Assembly: GCF_000005505.3 (NCBI RefSeq)
Contig: NC_016131.3
Coordinates: forward strand, 71,126,355 to 71,190,354
From: Brachypodium distachyon
Taxonomy: Eukaryota; Streptophyta; Magnoliopsida; Poales; Poaceae
Reading direction: 5' to 3'
DNA length: 64,000 bases
The position numbers were made by a program, and so were the translations under genes. The notes below the pieces were generated by a model that was given only the letters and a program-made list of their open reading frames with translations, searched no databases and was not told the origin of the DNA. Shown here in pieces: positions 44,649 through 57,084 of this stretch; positions within the stretch are counted from its first letter, which is position 1, and each line of letters begins with the position of its first letter.

Positions 44649-45111
44649 GATGGTATCAGAGCATTGTGTTGCCTGTAGGAACGTGACCCTAGCTTGGATT
44701 AGGATAAAACCAAACCTTAGGATAAATTCTTATCCCTATCTGATCTTTATAAATATTTTACTCCTTATCCCTATTCTTCTAAATCATTGCATTTATATCT
44801 TACATATGCATGACATGTTTGTTGATTTATTTTACATATACACCAAATACTATGCTATACCACATATGTATGTTTATTTTATTATACCGCAGATGCATAT
44901 TTATTTTGTTATACCAACTACCACTATAATCATGTTGTCATGTTATGCACATATCATCATGCATCCAATTTTGTCTTTGCAATTCCACTTTTAATTATAA
45001 TTCTTGTCATTTCACCCAGCCTTCTACATTTATCCTTTTTTTTTCTACTTACACACGACCTTTTGATCTTGTCACTGATACTTCCCTACCTTTCCTTCTT
45101 GTTTTCTATAG
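44649..45111 (+). other. Leader of element E, with primer binding site 44651-44662
   Basis: TGGTATCAGAGC (exact) then AT-rich sequence; ends TTTTCTATAG at the ORF0 ATG. Has TACCACATATGTATG-like repeats near 44860. No ORF supported. Confidence 0.85.
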
Positions 45112-45990
45112 ATGGAAAGCCCACCACCACCCTTTGGCAACGTACCGCCGTTTACCCGAGTCTACTACCCCTCCACCGACGACGAGCAGTTGTTCAGTGC
45201 CCCTTTGGCGGCACTGTGTGCGTTCCTCGACCTGCCACCTCCCAGTTTCAGAGGCCGAGTCGAGCCCGCCGTGCCAGAAGGATGGCAGCCACGGTGGGAG
45301 ATTGAGGCGAAGATCCGCGGGCGTGAGATCGCGCCAGCGACTCCGGATATCACCTTCATCGCCCGCTACCCCACTTTCGAGCAGGGCCTTCAGTTCGCCA
45401 TGCAGTGCGCCTTCGCGCAGGTGTGCCGAGACTATCGGCATGAGTTTCCCGAGGACTCCCCCTTCCGTCTCTTTGGAAGGCGGAACCACACGTGCCAGGC
45501 CGTGCCAGCAGCCGACGACCAGGAGGTGTCCGAGGTGGCTGCCCAGTTTGAGAGCATGGAGAAGAACACCGAGAATCTGGAGACCTGCCTCGGTGAGGAA
45601 ATGACCAGGGCCGACCTAGCCAAGGAACAGGCCGGTAATCTACTAGGGGAGAATGCCCAGCTACAGGAGGACAAGATCGTGTTGGAGAACGCTGTCCTCA
45701 ACATGGGAGGAGCCATAGAGCAACTGATGTATGAGAGGGACCAAGCCCGTTACTACTGCGAGCAGTTTAAGGCTTTCATCGAAGCCGCAGCCGCCGCCGC
45801 AGCCGCACCAGCTACCGCACCAGCACCTGTTCAGACCCCACCTTCATCGCTGGATCAGGAGGTGGAACCTCAGGAGGGAGTGCGAACCGAGGAGGAGCCC
45901 CAGGAGGTCCTCGAGATGGACACACCTGCCACCCGCACCCGTTCCAAGGCGAGGAACTCCAGAAATGCCAACTTCCTCTCACTTCCTTAG
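45112..45990 (+). CDS. ORF0 of element E, intact
   Basis: 292 residues starting MESPPPPFGNVPPFTRVYYP. Same order as in C: globular part (RWEIEAKIRGREIAPATPDI, RYPTFEQGLQFAMQCAFAQV, FGRRNHTCQ), coiled coil (EEMTRADLAKEQAGNLLGEN, YERDQARYYCEQF), Ala run and acidic tail. It is fully open although the gag-pol of the same element has at least five lesions. Function unknown; not enough differences counted here to test for selection. Confidence 0.88.
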   Translation: MESPPPPFGNVPPFTRVYYPSTDDEQLFSAPLAALCAFLDLPPPSFRGRVEPAVPEGWQPRWEIEAKIRGREIAPATPDITFIARYPTFEQGLQFAMQCAFAQVCRDYRHEFPEDSPFRLFGRRNHTCQAVPAADDQEVSEVAAQFESMEKNTENLETCLGEEMTRADLAKEQAGNLLGENAQLQEDKIVLENAVLNMGGAIEQLMYERDQARYYCEQFKAFIEAAAAAAAAPATAPAPVQTPPSSLDQEVEPQEGVRTEEEPQEVLEMDTPATRTRSKARNSRNANFLSLP

Positions 45991-46318
45991 TTTCAGCTTA
46001 GAGCCCGCCAGACTATTTATTATACTATATCGTTATCGTGTTAGTCATTGACCATGCCGTCGTTGTGGTATGGCAATGTAGATTCGTGTGTTTACTTGCA
46101 ACTCTTTACTTGTGTCTTAGGCTGTTATGCCTTGTGAACTATTTGTTTTGGATGTTAAAATCCTAGTGAATGTTTTTGCTTGCTTTATAGTTGACTTGTT
46201 CCTGATTGAATTGTCATGCTTGTGTTATAATTGTGTTTGAACTGTTGTTTTGCCTGTGTTGTGGGGCTTAGTTTTCCCTTAGACCCTGTCTATCTATTTC
46301 TCATCTATGCTATCCTAA
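45991..46318 (+). other. Spacer between ORF0 and gag in element E
   Basis: 328 bp, T-rich, no ORF. Matches the B spacer. The gag ATG that follows in B is deleted here (CTAAAA joined to CGAGTCCCC). Confidence 0.6.
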
Positions 46319-49300
46319 AACGAGTCCCCAACAACAATAGCCATACCATCAACAACGGTGACAATCATGAGGGAGAGGACGACAATGCAATGACCATGCA
46401 GACTCTGTTGGCAACTCAGACTCAATTTTTCTAAATGGTAACCTGGCAGACAACCGACAACCAGAACATTAATCAGATTAACCAGTACCAGCATCAGCAC
46501 CAGCGTCAAAGGATCAACAACAACAAGGGCAGTGGCCAGAACAATGGAGACAACCCAGGGCAGAACCGCACCGCTGGCAGAGATCTGAGCCAAGTGCAAT
46601 GCGTTAAGTGTCACAAGATGGGACACAACTCTAATGATTGTCCCGAGAAGTTCAATGAGGCTGGAGCAAAGCCAAACCCATTTCAGAAGGGCAATGTGAA
46701 CCACGTCAACGTGGAAGAAATCACGGAGGAGTAAGGTATCGTAATCGGCACCTTCCGTCTAAATTCTTTTGAAGTACTCGTACTGTTTGATACCGGTGCA
46801 TCGCATTCTTTTATCTCAAGGAGTTTTGTGCATGAGAATGGATTAAACACTAGTACCTTAGTGAACCCTATGATGGTGAAGTCACCTGGGGGAGAGATGA
46901 TAACGTCTCATGAATGCCGAATGCTGACATTAGAATTTGGAAAACACAATTCCCCCACAGACCTGATAGTGTTAGGATCAAAAGACTTGGATGTGATCCT
47001 AGGAATGGACTGGATGACCTATATGAAGGACTTAAAGATTGTGTCAAGAGAACAATTACACTCACAACCCCAGAGAAGAAGCGAATCCGCTTCAAGTCAA
47101 CCTATGAGCTTAAATTACCCAAGGTAAATTCTCTTAAGGGGGTTAGCCTAGAGGATGTACCGATAGTGAAAGAATATCCGGATGTGTTTCCAGAGGAATT
47201 ACCAGGCATGCCACCGGACCGAGATGTGGAATTTCTTATTGAGTTATTGCCCGGAAGTGGACCTATAGCCAAGAGACCGTATAAGATGGCCGTAGATGAA
47301 TTGAAAGAGCTGAAGAAGCAATTGGCAGAACAGTTGGCCAAAGGATTTATCCGCCCTAGCTCATCACCATGGGGAGCACCTGTTCTATTTGTGGAAAAGA
47401 AAGACAAAAGCCAAAGGATGTGCATAGACTATCGCTCACTAAATGAGGTGACGATAAAGAACAAGTACCCACTACCCATAATCAATGATCTATTCGATCA
47501 GTTGAAAGGAGCCTGTGTTTTCTCAAAGATCGATCTTCGATCAGGTTATTTTCAGTTAAAGATCCGAGAAGTGGATATACCCAAGACAGCGTTTACCACT
47601 AGGTATGGCCTGTATGAGTACACAGTGATGCCTTTTGGATTAACCAATGCCCCGGCTTACTTCATGAATATGATGAACAAGGTATTCATGGAATATTTGG
47701 ATAAGTTTGTCGTAGTATTCATCGACGACATTTTGATCTACTCGAAGAGCAAAGAAGAACATGAAGAGCATTTGCGTCTGATCATGGAAAAGCTTAGAGA
47801 GCACAAGCTTTATGCAAAATTCAGCAAGTGTGAATTTTGGTTGTCCGAAGTTGGTTTCTTGGGACACATTGTGTCAGGAAACGGAATTGCCGTCGAACCC
47901 GCTAAAGTAGCAGCGGTGACTGAATGGGAAGTCCCTAAGAACGTCGGAGATGTTCGCAGCTTTTTAGGACTTGCTGGATATTACAGGAGGTTCATAGAGA
48001 ATTTCTCCAAGATTGCCAAGCCTATGACTGAACTTTTGAAGAAAGAGAAGAAGTTTGAATGGACTGAAAAGTGTGAGGAAAGTTTTCAGGATTTGAAGAA
48101 GAGACTAGTATCAGCACCCATCCTCGTTTACCCAACCTACTGGAAGACTTTCAAGTGTACTGTGACGCTTCGCGTTTAGGATTGGGCTATGTTTTGATGC
48201 AAGGAGGAAGAGTCGTAGCATACGCCTCAAGACAACTTAAGAATCACGAAAGAAATTACCCCACTCATGATTTGGAACTAGCATCTGTAGTGCACGCACT
48301 CAAAACTTGGAGGCACTATCTCATGGGAAAGCAGTGTGAGTTATTCACCGATCATAAAAGCTTGAAGTATATATTCACGCAGAAAGAATTGAACTTGAGA
48401 CAAAGAAGATGGTTAGAGTTAATCAAGGATTATAATCTGAACCTTCAATATCATCCAGGCAAGACTACTGTAGTAGCTGATGCTTTGAGCCGCAAGAGCT
48501 ATGTTAATGGACTTACAGCTGGAGAGTTAACTGCTGAATTGTGTGAACAATTCAAGGATCTCAGATTGGTGATAGATCCGGAAGGTTACTTAGCCAACAT
48601 GGAGGTACAACCTACTCTACTGGACAGAATTAGAGAAGCCCAGAAAGAAGACTCAGAAATTAGAACGATAAAGGATAATATGACTATCGGAAAGGCAAAA
48701 GGATTCGTTGAAGACGATCAAGGTACCGTATGGTTTGATAAGCGTATTTGTGTACCACAGGACCCCGAGATCAGAAAGCTAATACTACAAGAAGCTCATG
48801 ATTCACCGTACTCAATCCACCCCGGTAATACAAAGATGTACATGGACTTGAAAGAAAAGTTTTGGTGGACGGGATTGAAGCGAGACATTGCTGAGTATAT
48901 CGCTCTGTGTGATGTTTGTAGCAGAGTCAAGGCTGAACATCAGAAACCAGCTGGATTACTACGACCATTGCCAGTGCCAGACTGGAAATGGGATAAGGTA
49001 GGCATCGACTTCATCACTGGTTTGCCAAGAACGAGATCTGGTTATGATTCAATATGGGTAGTAGTTGACCGTTTGACCAAAGTTGCTCATTTCATACCAG
49101 TGAAGACTACCTATACAAGTGCACAGTTGGCCAAACGATACATGTCTAGGATTGTATGCCTACATGGAGTTCCTAAAGAGATCGTTTCAGACAGAGGTAC
49201 CCAATTTACCTCAAGATTTTGGGGACAATTGCACGAGTCTCTAGGCACGAGACTAGAGTTTAGCACAGCGTTTCATCCACAGGCAGATGGACAAACAGAA

Positions 49301-50065
49301 AGAGTGAATCAAATTCTCGAGGATATGTTAAGAGCTTGCGCTCTGGACTATGGTTCTAGCTGGGATGAGAATCTACCGTATGCAGAGTTCTCATACAACA
49401 ACAGTTTTCAAGCGAGTATTGGAATGGCACCGTTCGAAGCTTTGTATGGCAAGAAGTGTAGGACACCATTGCTATGGGATGGTGTAGGAGACCGCAGTCT
49501 ATTCGGACCCGACATGATAAAGGATGCTGAAGAGAAGGTCAGACTGATTCGAGACAGACTCAAGATAGCTCAATCCAGGCAAAAGAGTTATGCAGATTCC
49601 AAATGAAGGGATGTCATCAACGAGATTGGTGACAGAGCGTATCTCAGAGTTTCCCCGATACGCGGAGTTAAAAGATTTGGGATTAAAGGAAAACTAGCGC
49701 CATGCTATATTGGACCCTACAAGGTTTTAGCACGCCAAGGGGAGGTTGCTTACAAGTTGGAGTTACCCGAAAAGTTGACCAGTGTCCACGACGTATTCCA
49801 TGTGTCACAGCTAAAGAAGTGCCACCCGAAAATGGCCGATACGCCACTAAGGGATACGGTTTCACTTGACGAAGTGGACATTCATAGCGATCTCACATAT
49901 GAAGAGAAACCAACCAGGATCTTGGAAACAGCTGAAAGACATACCCGTTCCAAGACAATCAAGTTTTGCAAGGTTCAGTGGAATCACCACACCGAAGAAG
50001 AAGCTACGTGGGAACGTGAGGATGATCTTCGAGAAGACCACCCACACCTTTTTGCTAACCAATAG
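46319..50065 (+). pseudogene. gag-pol: gag-pol pseudogene of element E, capsid domain absent
   Basis: The gag start codon is deleted. The Gln-rich N terminus (QTLLATQTQFF) passes, after a TAA at about 46432, in the same frame to an Asn/Gln-rich stretch and the zinc knuckle CVKCHKMGHNSNDC; the roughly 200-residue capsid region seen in C and I is missing. Protease [10 protein letters not shown] (46785). RT with [18 protein letters not shown], RNase [15 protein letters not shown], integrase with [16 protein letters not shown] and DGQTERVNQ, then chromodomain [15 protein letters not shown]. Lesions: TAA at 46432, TAA near 46732 (EEITEE-stop), one-base deletion near 47021, frameshift near 48135, and TGA near 49604 (Arg codon in C). 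Confidence 0.9.
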
Positions 50066-50090
50066 GAATCTCGAGGACGAGATTCATCTT

Positions 50091-50102
50091 AAGGGGGTTA
50101 GT
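50091..50102 (+). other. Polypurine tract of element E
   Basis: AAGGGGGTTAGT before the 3' LTR; same place and sequence as in C. Confidence 0.82.
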
Positions 50103-50104
50103 TC

Positions 50105-53100
50105 TGTAACATCCCAATTTTCAAAACCCTTCATGCGCATTGCATATCATAAGCATCATGTCACCCTTGCATTTGATCACTTTCAAAACCCTAAAGTTTG
50201 CCCAGAAAATCCTTTTTCAAAAATGCTTTTATTTGATTTTGGGCTTTGATCTTGCTCTTGAGTATTTGCATTTTAATCCAATAGTGTATTGTGGTAAAAA
50301 GGGATTTATTGCATATATAAAGCTATCCCATAGATTGGCTTTTGAAAGTATTTTGAAAGATAATTTGTTTCGATACCTAAGGCAAATGTATTTTTAAATA
50401 TTTTATTTTGAGAAAATTCTTGTTCCAAAAGTTAGATCATATGAAAATATGATTTTACAAATTTTGTTGCATTTTATTTGGAGTGATTTGAAGCTTCGAA
50501 TCAATTTTGAGGTTCAAAAAAAAGAAAATAGATAAAAGAAAAGGAAAAACCGAGGAAAACCGGCCGAACCGGACCGACCAGGTCAAACCGGACCGGACCG
50601 GACCGAACCGGACCGGCTCCGCCCCGCCCGAGCCGCCCGCTCTCACTAACCGGTGGGACCAACGCGTCATCTTCAACCTCCGTCCGAGAAATCCGGCCAC
50701 GCACGCCCGCGAACTGCCCACGACTCCACCTCCGATTTCTCCGCGCTCGGGCCATTTTCTCCAAATCCTTGCGCGTCACCCCGAAGCCCTCGCTTTTCTC
50801 CTCCACTTCCCCCAAACCGCTCGCCCGATTTCGCCTCGGTTGCAATTTAATTGCTCGCCGGAGTTGCACTCGGCCGCCGCCGTTTTCCGCGTCTGGCCGC
50901 CGTTCCGGTGAGGTTCTTCCCGCGCCACTCCCCTAGCCTCTCTCCTCTCCCCGTCCCGAACGCCGTGACGCGCTCGCCTTTGCGTTTGGCCGCCGCCGCC
51001 GCCTCCAGCCGCCCGCGCCGGCCGTCTTCCCAACGCCGGCCGCCGCCCGTGCTCCGCCCGCACCCGCGCTCCGCTCGCGCCCGTGCCGCTCGGCTGCGCC
51101 TCGAGCCCCCCCACCGCGCCGCCCGCGCGCGCCGCCCCTGCCGCTCGCCGCCTGCCCGCGCGACCTGCTCGCGCCGCCTGCCCGCGCCGTGCCCGCGCGA
51201 CCTGCTCGTGCCGCCCGCCCGCGCCCGTGCACCCGCCGCGTCCTGCGCCCCGCGCCGCCCGCGCCGCTCGCCGCCGCTGCTGCCCGCGCTCCGCCCCGCG
51301 CCCGTGCGCCGCCCGCCTCCGCCGGCGAGCTCGTCCGCCGGCCGGAACCCTAGAAACCGGCCAGTCCCGCGCTGCCACGTGGCAGGGCTTTTGTTTTATT
51401 TTATTTCGGCCAATTTGGATAATGCAATTTTGCAGAAAAGCCCCTACAATTTCAAAACCCCATATCTTTTAAACCGTTTGTCCAAAATTTACGATCCACA
51501 CCTTTCTGGAATCGTCTCAACGTGTAGAATATTTTAGCACTGTTTATTTTCAGTTTTGAATAACTTAGACAGTAGCTATTTACAGAATGGTGGTTTATGG
51601 TTCAAATTTCAAATGAATTGTTTCAAAATAGTTTTGGGCATGTTATCTTGCTGTAAAATTATTTAAACTTGTTCTCTGTCCATTAGGACCAGAAAATAAA
51701 TTATCTTGTGTTTATATCATGGCATACAAGTTAAATATTGCTCTATGTTGCAAAAGCTGCACAATCTTTTGTTTTAAACCTTATTCATGTATTATGCATA
51801 TTAATTACCACTTTGATGTTGTATAATCTGTCCAAATCTTTTGAGAGCCTTTTCAAAACAGAAACGAAACCTTGTACGTTAGAAGTAACCTTTGTGTGCA
51901 TCATCTTGGCATATGCATCATGGCATGGTTTTTGTTGAATGTTGTGTTTATTGTGTGTGTTTCTTTTATTTTAGATTGTGTGGAGTGTATTTCTTGTTGT
52001 TGCGAAGAGTGCGAGAACTATCACAAACTTGGACAAGGCAAGTTCACTTTGATCATATCCCATTATTATTGTTGTTTTAAAATACTTATGCATTAGTGTT
52101 GTTGGTAGAGATGCATTGATAGGACTATTGCTCGTACCTCTATGCTAGCTATAAATCCCAGGTAGTATAGTTTACCCTCGCCATTACCTTGCTACCAAAT
52201 TGCCAGCGATTGTAGTTGAATGCTAAGCTATGGTAGTATCGTGGGGGAAATAACTACATTATGATATTGTTATGCCTTTGGCTATATGAAATGTTTTTTG
52301 TTAGAGGTAAGGCAAAACAACTAATTAAATGAACCATCCTGGGTGGGCTGCTTTGAGGATTTTGAGGATTAGCGGCGTCAGGTCCATTTCTATGGGTCCC
52401 TCTGAGTCGAGTTCCTGTGGATTCAGGAATGGATCGTCCATGGACGTCTCTCCCGTGGATTCGGGAAAGCGCCTACGTTGCAAATGTGGAATGCCACCTG
52501 GGGTAACTGAGACTGGACTAGTTTCCTATTTAGAAGCTTCTAGTACAACCACAATGCTATATGGGCTCTGGCGAGACAAGAGTAAGTTGTATGAACCTAG
52601 ACCCGAGGAATTGTACTGAGGTAGCCGTGTAGGGGGAGCGTGATTCTCTCGTGGTTTAGGGAATTACCTCTGAAAATCTCGTAATCGATGCTGTTGCTAC
52701 TCTACCCTGAGGACAGCAAGGGATTAACACGTCGGTTTCTTGTGGGGAATGTGTACAAACTCTCGAGAGCGTCAAAACTAAGTACTTAGCCGTGTCCCCG
52801 GCAACGGACAATTTGAGCAACTAGATGTGGAGCTGTAAGGAAAGTCTCACTCATTCCAATTTCTTAAATAAAATGAATGATTTGAACAGGGTAGGAGCAC
52901 TTGAAGAATCCACTTCAATGTACTCTAGGTTAATAGGAGCATGGGTGTGTCTACCCCGTGTCCATTAGTTAACATTATTATAACATTCCTTTGTAGTAGG
53001 GTAATTTATGTTCTGCTTCCACGCAAACAGCCTGAACTCTACCTTGCGAAATACTGCATATACTTGGTAGGTTCTGATATAACTCCTAGTGAATCTTGCC

Positions 53101-53462
53101 AATACATTCAATGTATTGACCCTAGTGGCTGCATCTTTTAATGATGCAGGAAGCTCCGACGACGAGTAAGATGTACGTTCTACTTGTTTGGGTTACGGGC
53201 CTACATTCCAACACGCTCTCACCGTGGTGTTGATGTGCCCTTGTATCTTTCGCTTTCCGCTGCTAAACAGTTGTTTTATTTCCAGCTAACCCGTGAGGTT
53301 ATGCGAGTTGTAAGTACCCTCTTATATTCTGGATGAAACGTTGTAATATTGAGACCTTTGTTCTATGATATTACATCTTGAAACTGTGTGTGCTAGTGAG
53401 TCGATCCAGGGACTAGCACTAAAGCACAGAGATCGAACCCTTGTATGGGGGCGGTCGCTTCG
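50105..53462 (+). repeat. 3' LTR of element E (3358 bp, full length)
   Basis: TGTAACATCCCAATTTTC to GGTCGCTTCG. The undeleted example of this LTR subtype. GC-rich part 50560-51370 with a CCGAACCGGACCGG cluster. Confidence 0.92.
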
Positions 53463-53467
53463 GATTG

Positions 53468-55388
53468 ATATATGCTTGAGTTAATATCTTGTTTTGGGGG
53501 CTTAGTTATCCTTAGCTCTACTCTGTCTATTATTCCTCATCTATGCTATCCTAAACAAATGCTTCCAAGACGTGCCCCCAACAATAACAGCCACCACCAC
53601 CACATCCACGGAGGGAATGGCCACCATGAGCACTATCTTGGGAATGGACTGGATGACCTTATATGAAGGACTGGTAGACTGTGCCAAGAGATCAATTACA
53701 CTCACAACCTCTGAGAAGAAGTGAATCTGATTCAAGTCTGCTTTTGAACTTAAGAGACCTAAGGTCAATTCTCTTAAGGGGGTTAGCCTGGATGAGGTTC
53801 CAATAGTGAGAGAGTATCCGGATGTTTTCCCGAAGGAGTTACCAGGCATGCCACCAGACCGTGATGTAGAGTTTCTCATCGAGTTGATGCCTGGAAGTGG
53901 ACCCATAGCCAAGAGGCCTTATAAGATGGCCGTGGATGAATTGAAGGAATTGAAGAAGCAGCTAGCTGAACAGTTAGCGAAAGTTTCATTCGCCCCAGTT
54001 CATCACCATGGGGAGCACCTGTCCTGTTTGTGGAGAAGAAGGACAAGAGCCAACGGATGTGTATCGATTATCGGTCACTGAATGAGGTGACGACAAAGAA
54101 TAAATACCCCATACCTATTATCAACGATCTTTTCGACCAGTTGGAAGGAGCCTGTGTGTTCTCAAAGATCAATCTGCGATCAGAGTATTTTCAGCTGAAG
54201 ATCCGAGAGATGGATATTCCCAAAACAGCTTTCACCACTAGATATGGACTGTATGAGTACACTGTGATGCCTTTTGGTTTGACCAATGCACCTGCATACT
54301 TCATGAACATGATAAACAAGGTGTTTATGGAATTCTTGGACAAGTTTGTCATAGTATTTATCGATGACATCTTGATTTATTCCAAGAGCAAGGAAGAGTA
54401 TAAGTAGCATCTGCGCATGATTTTGGAGAAGTTGAGAGCGCACAAGCTGTACGCCAAATTCAGCAAGTGCGATTTTTGATTGTCAGAAGTTAGCTTCCTT
54501 GGACACATAGTGTCAGGAGCCGGAGTAGCTGTTGACCTAGCTAAGGTTGCAGCAGTTACATGGGAGGCACCGAAGAATGTCGGAGAAGTCCGCAGTTTCC
54601 TTGGACATGCTGGTTACTACCGGAGGTTCATTTTGAATTTCTCCAAAATAGCAAAACCCATGACCGAACTCTTAAAGAAGGAGAAGAAGTTTGCCTAGAA
54701 TGAGAAATGTGAAGAGAGTTTCCAGGAATTGAAGAGAAGACTAGTGTCTGCGCCCATCCTTGTTTTGCCTGACCTGCAAGAGGATTTTCAAGTATACTGT
54801 GACGCCTCACGTCAAGGATTGGGAGGAGTATTGATGCAAGGAGGAAGAGTGGTAGCGTACGCTTCGCGGCAACTAAAGAGCCACGAAGGCAATTATCCCA
54901 CTCATGACTTAGAATTAGCATCAGTAGTGCACGCCCTGTAGACTTGGAGACGCTACCTGATGGGGAAACACTGTGAGTTGTTTACCGATCACAAGAGCCT
55001 GAAGTACATATTCACTCAGAAGGAGTTGAATCTGAGGCAGAGAAGATAGCTAGAGCTGATAAAGGATTATAATCTGAATTTGCACTACCATCCAGGCAAG
55101 GCTAATGTAGTAGCTGACGTCTGGAGCCGCAAGGGTTATTTGAATGGACTGACGGCTGTAGATTTACCGCCAGAATTGTGCGAACAGTTCAAAGACCTCG
55201 GATTGGAAATAGTACCGGAAGGGTATTTAGCCACTTTGAAAGTACAGCCCACGTTGCTGGATAAGATTAGAGAAGCACACAAGGGCGATTTGGAAATAAA
55301 GGAAATAAAAGAGAATATGGTCATCGGAAAGGCCAAGGATTTTCGTGAAGATGACCAAGGAACCCTATGGTTCGGTAAACGCATTTGT
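53468..55388 (+). pseudogene. gag-pol: gag-pol remnant of T1 (gag start, protease end, RT, RNase H)
   Basis: Spacer, then ATG at 53559 (MLPRRAPNNNSHHHH). After about 25 codons the frame runs straight into the end of the protease (LGNGLDDL for LGMDWL), so nearly all of gag and most of the protease are deleted. RT ([18 protein letters not shown], 54340) and RNase H ([16 protein letters not shown], 54796) are recognisable. Lesions: a one-base deletion near 53985, TAG at about 54405, TGA at about 54477, TAG at about 54697, TAG at about 54941 and TAG near 55048. It is cut at 55388 by element I. Confidence 0.88.
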
Positions 55389-57084
55389 TGAAGCGATCCC
55401 CCCCCCTTTTACAGGGTTCGATCTCTGTGCTTACTGTGCTAGTCCCTGAATCGACTCACTAGCACACACAGTTTCAAGATGTAATATCAAGATACGAAGG
55501 TCAAAAGTATTTTATTACATCGTATCATCCAGAACTTAACAGTACTTACAAACTTGCATAACCCCTTGGGTTAGCAAAACAAATAGAGCTCCAAAATATC
55601 ATAAAAACTATTTCACAAACGGCAGCGGAAAAAGGTGGAGCAAATGGGCCTCAACTACTCCCAGAGGAGAGAGCATGTTGGAATGTAAGCACATGACCCA
55701 AAGAACATCGACAAACCTCACTCTTCGTCAGATTCACCTGCATTATTGATTGTAGCCACTACGTGGTCAATACATTGAATGTATTGGCAAGTTCACCTGG
55801 AAGTCATAACAGATCCTACCAAGTATATGCAATTAAGGTATAGCGAGGTTCAGGCTTTATGGCGTGGTAGCAAAACATAATTTACCTTACTACAAGAAGT
55901 ATTACAATATTGTTAGCTAATGGACACGGGGTAGAAGCACCCATGCTCCTATTAACCTAGAGCACATTGAGTAGAAACATCAAGTGCCCCTACCCTATTC
56001 AAACCATTCATTTTATTTAAGAAATTGGAATGAGTGAGACCTTCCTTACAGCCCCTATATCTAGTTGCTCATAATTGTCAGTAACCGGGGACACAGCTAA
56101 GTACTTAGTTTGACACTCTCGAGAGGTTGTACACATTCCCCACAAGAAATCAACGTGTTAATCCCTTGCTATACTCCGGGTGGAGTAGCAACGGCATCGA
56201 TTTCAAGAATTTTCAGAACATATTCCTCCAGACCACCTGAGGGACCCACGCTCCCACCTACACAACTACCTCAGTACAATCCCTCGGATCTGGGTTCATA
56301 TTTGTTACTCCATCCAGCAAGAGCCTATTTAGCTTGTGGTTGTACTGAAAGCTACTAAACAAGAAACTAGTCCAGTCTCTGATACCCCAGGTGGCATTCC
56401 ACATTTGCGACGCAAGCGCTCCCCGAATCCACGGAAGAGGCGTCCATGGACGATCCATCTCTGAATCCACGGAGACTCGACTCAGAGGGACCCATAGAAA
56501 TGGACCTGACATCGCATAACATCTCAAAATCTCAAAGCAGTCCACCCATGATGGTTCATAAGGGTTGTTTTGCCAAGTTTCCAAAATCACTCCACATCAT
56601 CATTTCACAGTGATTGAGATTCCCTCCCACGTTTACTAACATAGCATGGCTAAGCAATACTAATCACGATGGCTATTGGTGGAGGATTCATGGCAAAGGT
56701 AACCCTAGAGCTAGCATAAGTACGAGTAATAGACCTATCAATGCATTTCTACAAACAATTCTAATGCATAGGTATTTTAAAAACAAACAGTAATAGGATA
56801 TGATCAAAGTGAACTTGGCTTGGTAGCAGTTGGAGTTCAAACACTCGTCACAATCACAAGGTTCGCTCTCCGAGAAAACTACTCAAATACAAACAATATA
56901 CACACACATAAACACACAATTCAAATCATGACAAAAATAAAGTATGCTATGATGCGATGCAAACATGTGACATGATTTGGTTTTATTTTATTTGGGTGAT
57001 CAACTGATCTTAAGCATAAGTAATTAAAACAAATGCATTAGGGTTTTAAACAAAAGGGCAAAAGCAATTTATTAAAACCCTAAA
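55389..57084 (-). repeat. 3' LTR remnant of element I
   Basis: About 1.7 kb, matching the downstream (AT-rich) part of the C/G LTRs in reverse. The upstream promoter part is deleted; the junction to pol is at a shared TTTTAG-like word near 57082. Confidence 0.85.

Larger units (their letters stand above)
42048..53462 (+). mobile_element. Element E: Tekay-clade chromovirus with capsid-less gag
   Basis: Two LTRs (42048-44648; 50105-53462), GATTG duplications (42043-42047; 53463-53467), exact iMet primer site, open ORF0, polypurine tract. The gag-pol is broken and lacks the capsid domain. LTR subtype as in B (end GGCGGTCGCTTC). The last base of the 3' LTR is G instead of A. It sits in the ORF0-gag spacer of T1. 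Confidence 0.94.
11755..55388 (+). mobile_element. Element T1: old Tekay-clade chromovirus that hosts the whole nest
   Basis: A plus-strand Tekay copy reconstructed from five fragments: LTR 11755-12771 and 35069-36198, leader and ORF0 36199-37670, spacer 41967-42047, and gag-pol remnant 53468-55388. Each junction is supported by continuity with homologous sequence in C and by 5-bp duplications (TCTGT, TCTTT, GATTG). Every coding part is broken, so it is the oldest layer here. Its LTR start lies to the left beyond element B, and its integrase, chromodomain and 3' LTR lie to the right beyond element I. Confidence 0.82.

Noticed and set aside
50851..51537. 228-codon Pro/Ala/Arg-rich ORF in the E 3' LTR (also 42789-43283 in the 5' LTR)
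   Set aside because: Open only because of extreme GC content and lack of stops; all frames there read as low-complexity Arg/Pro/Ala.
42043..53467. E and T1 pol as one element with an odd duplication
   Set aside because: GATTG duplications, two LTRs and the spacer match to C show that E is a separate insertion into T1.
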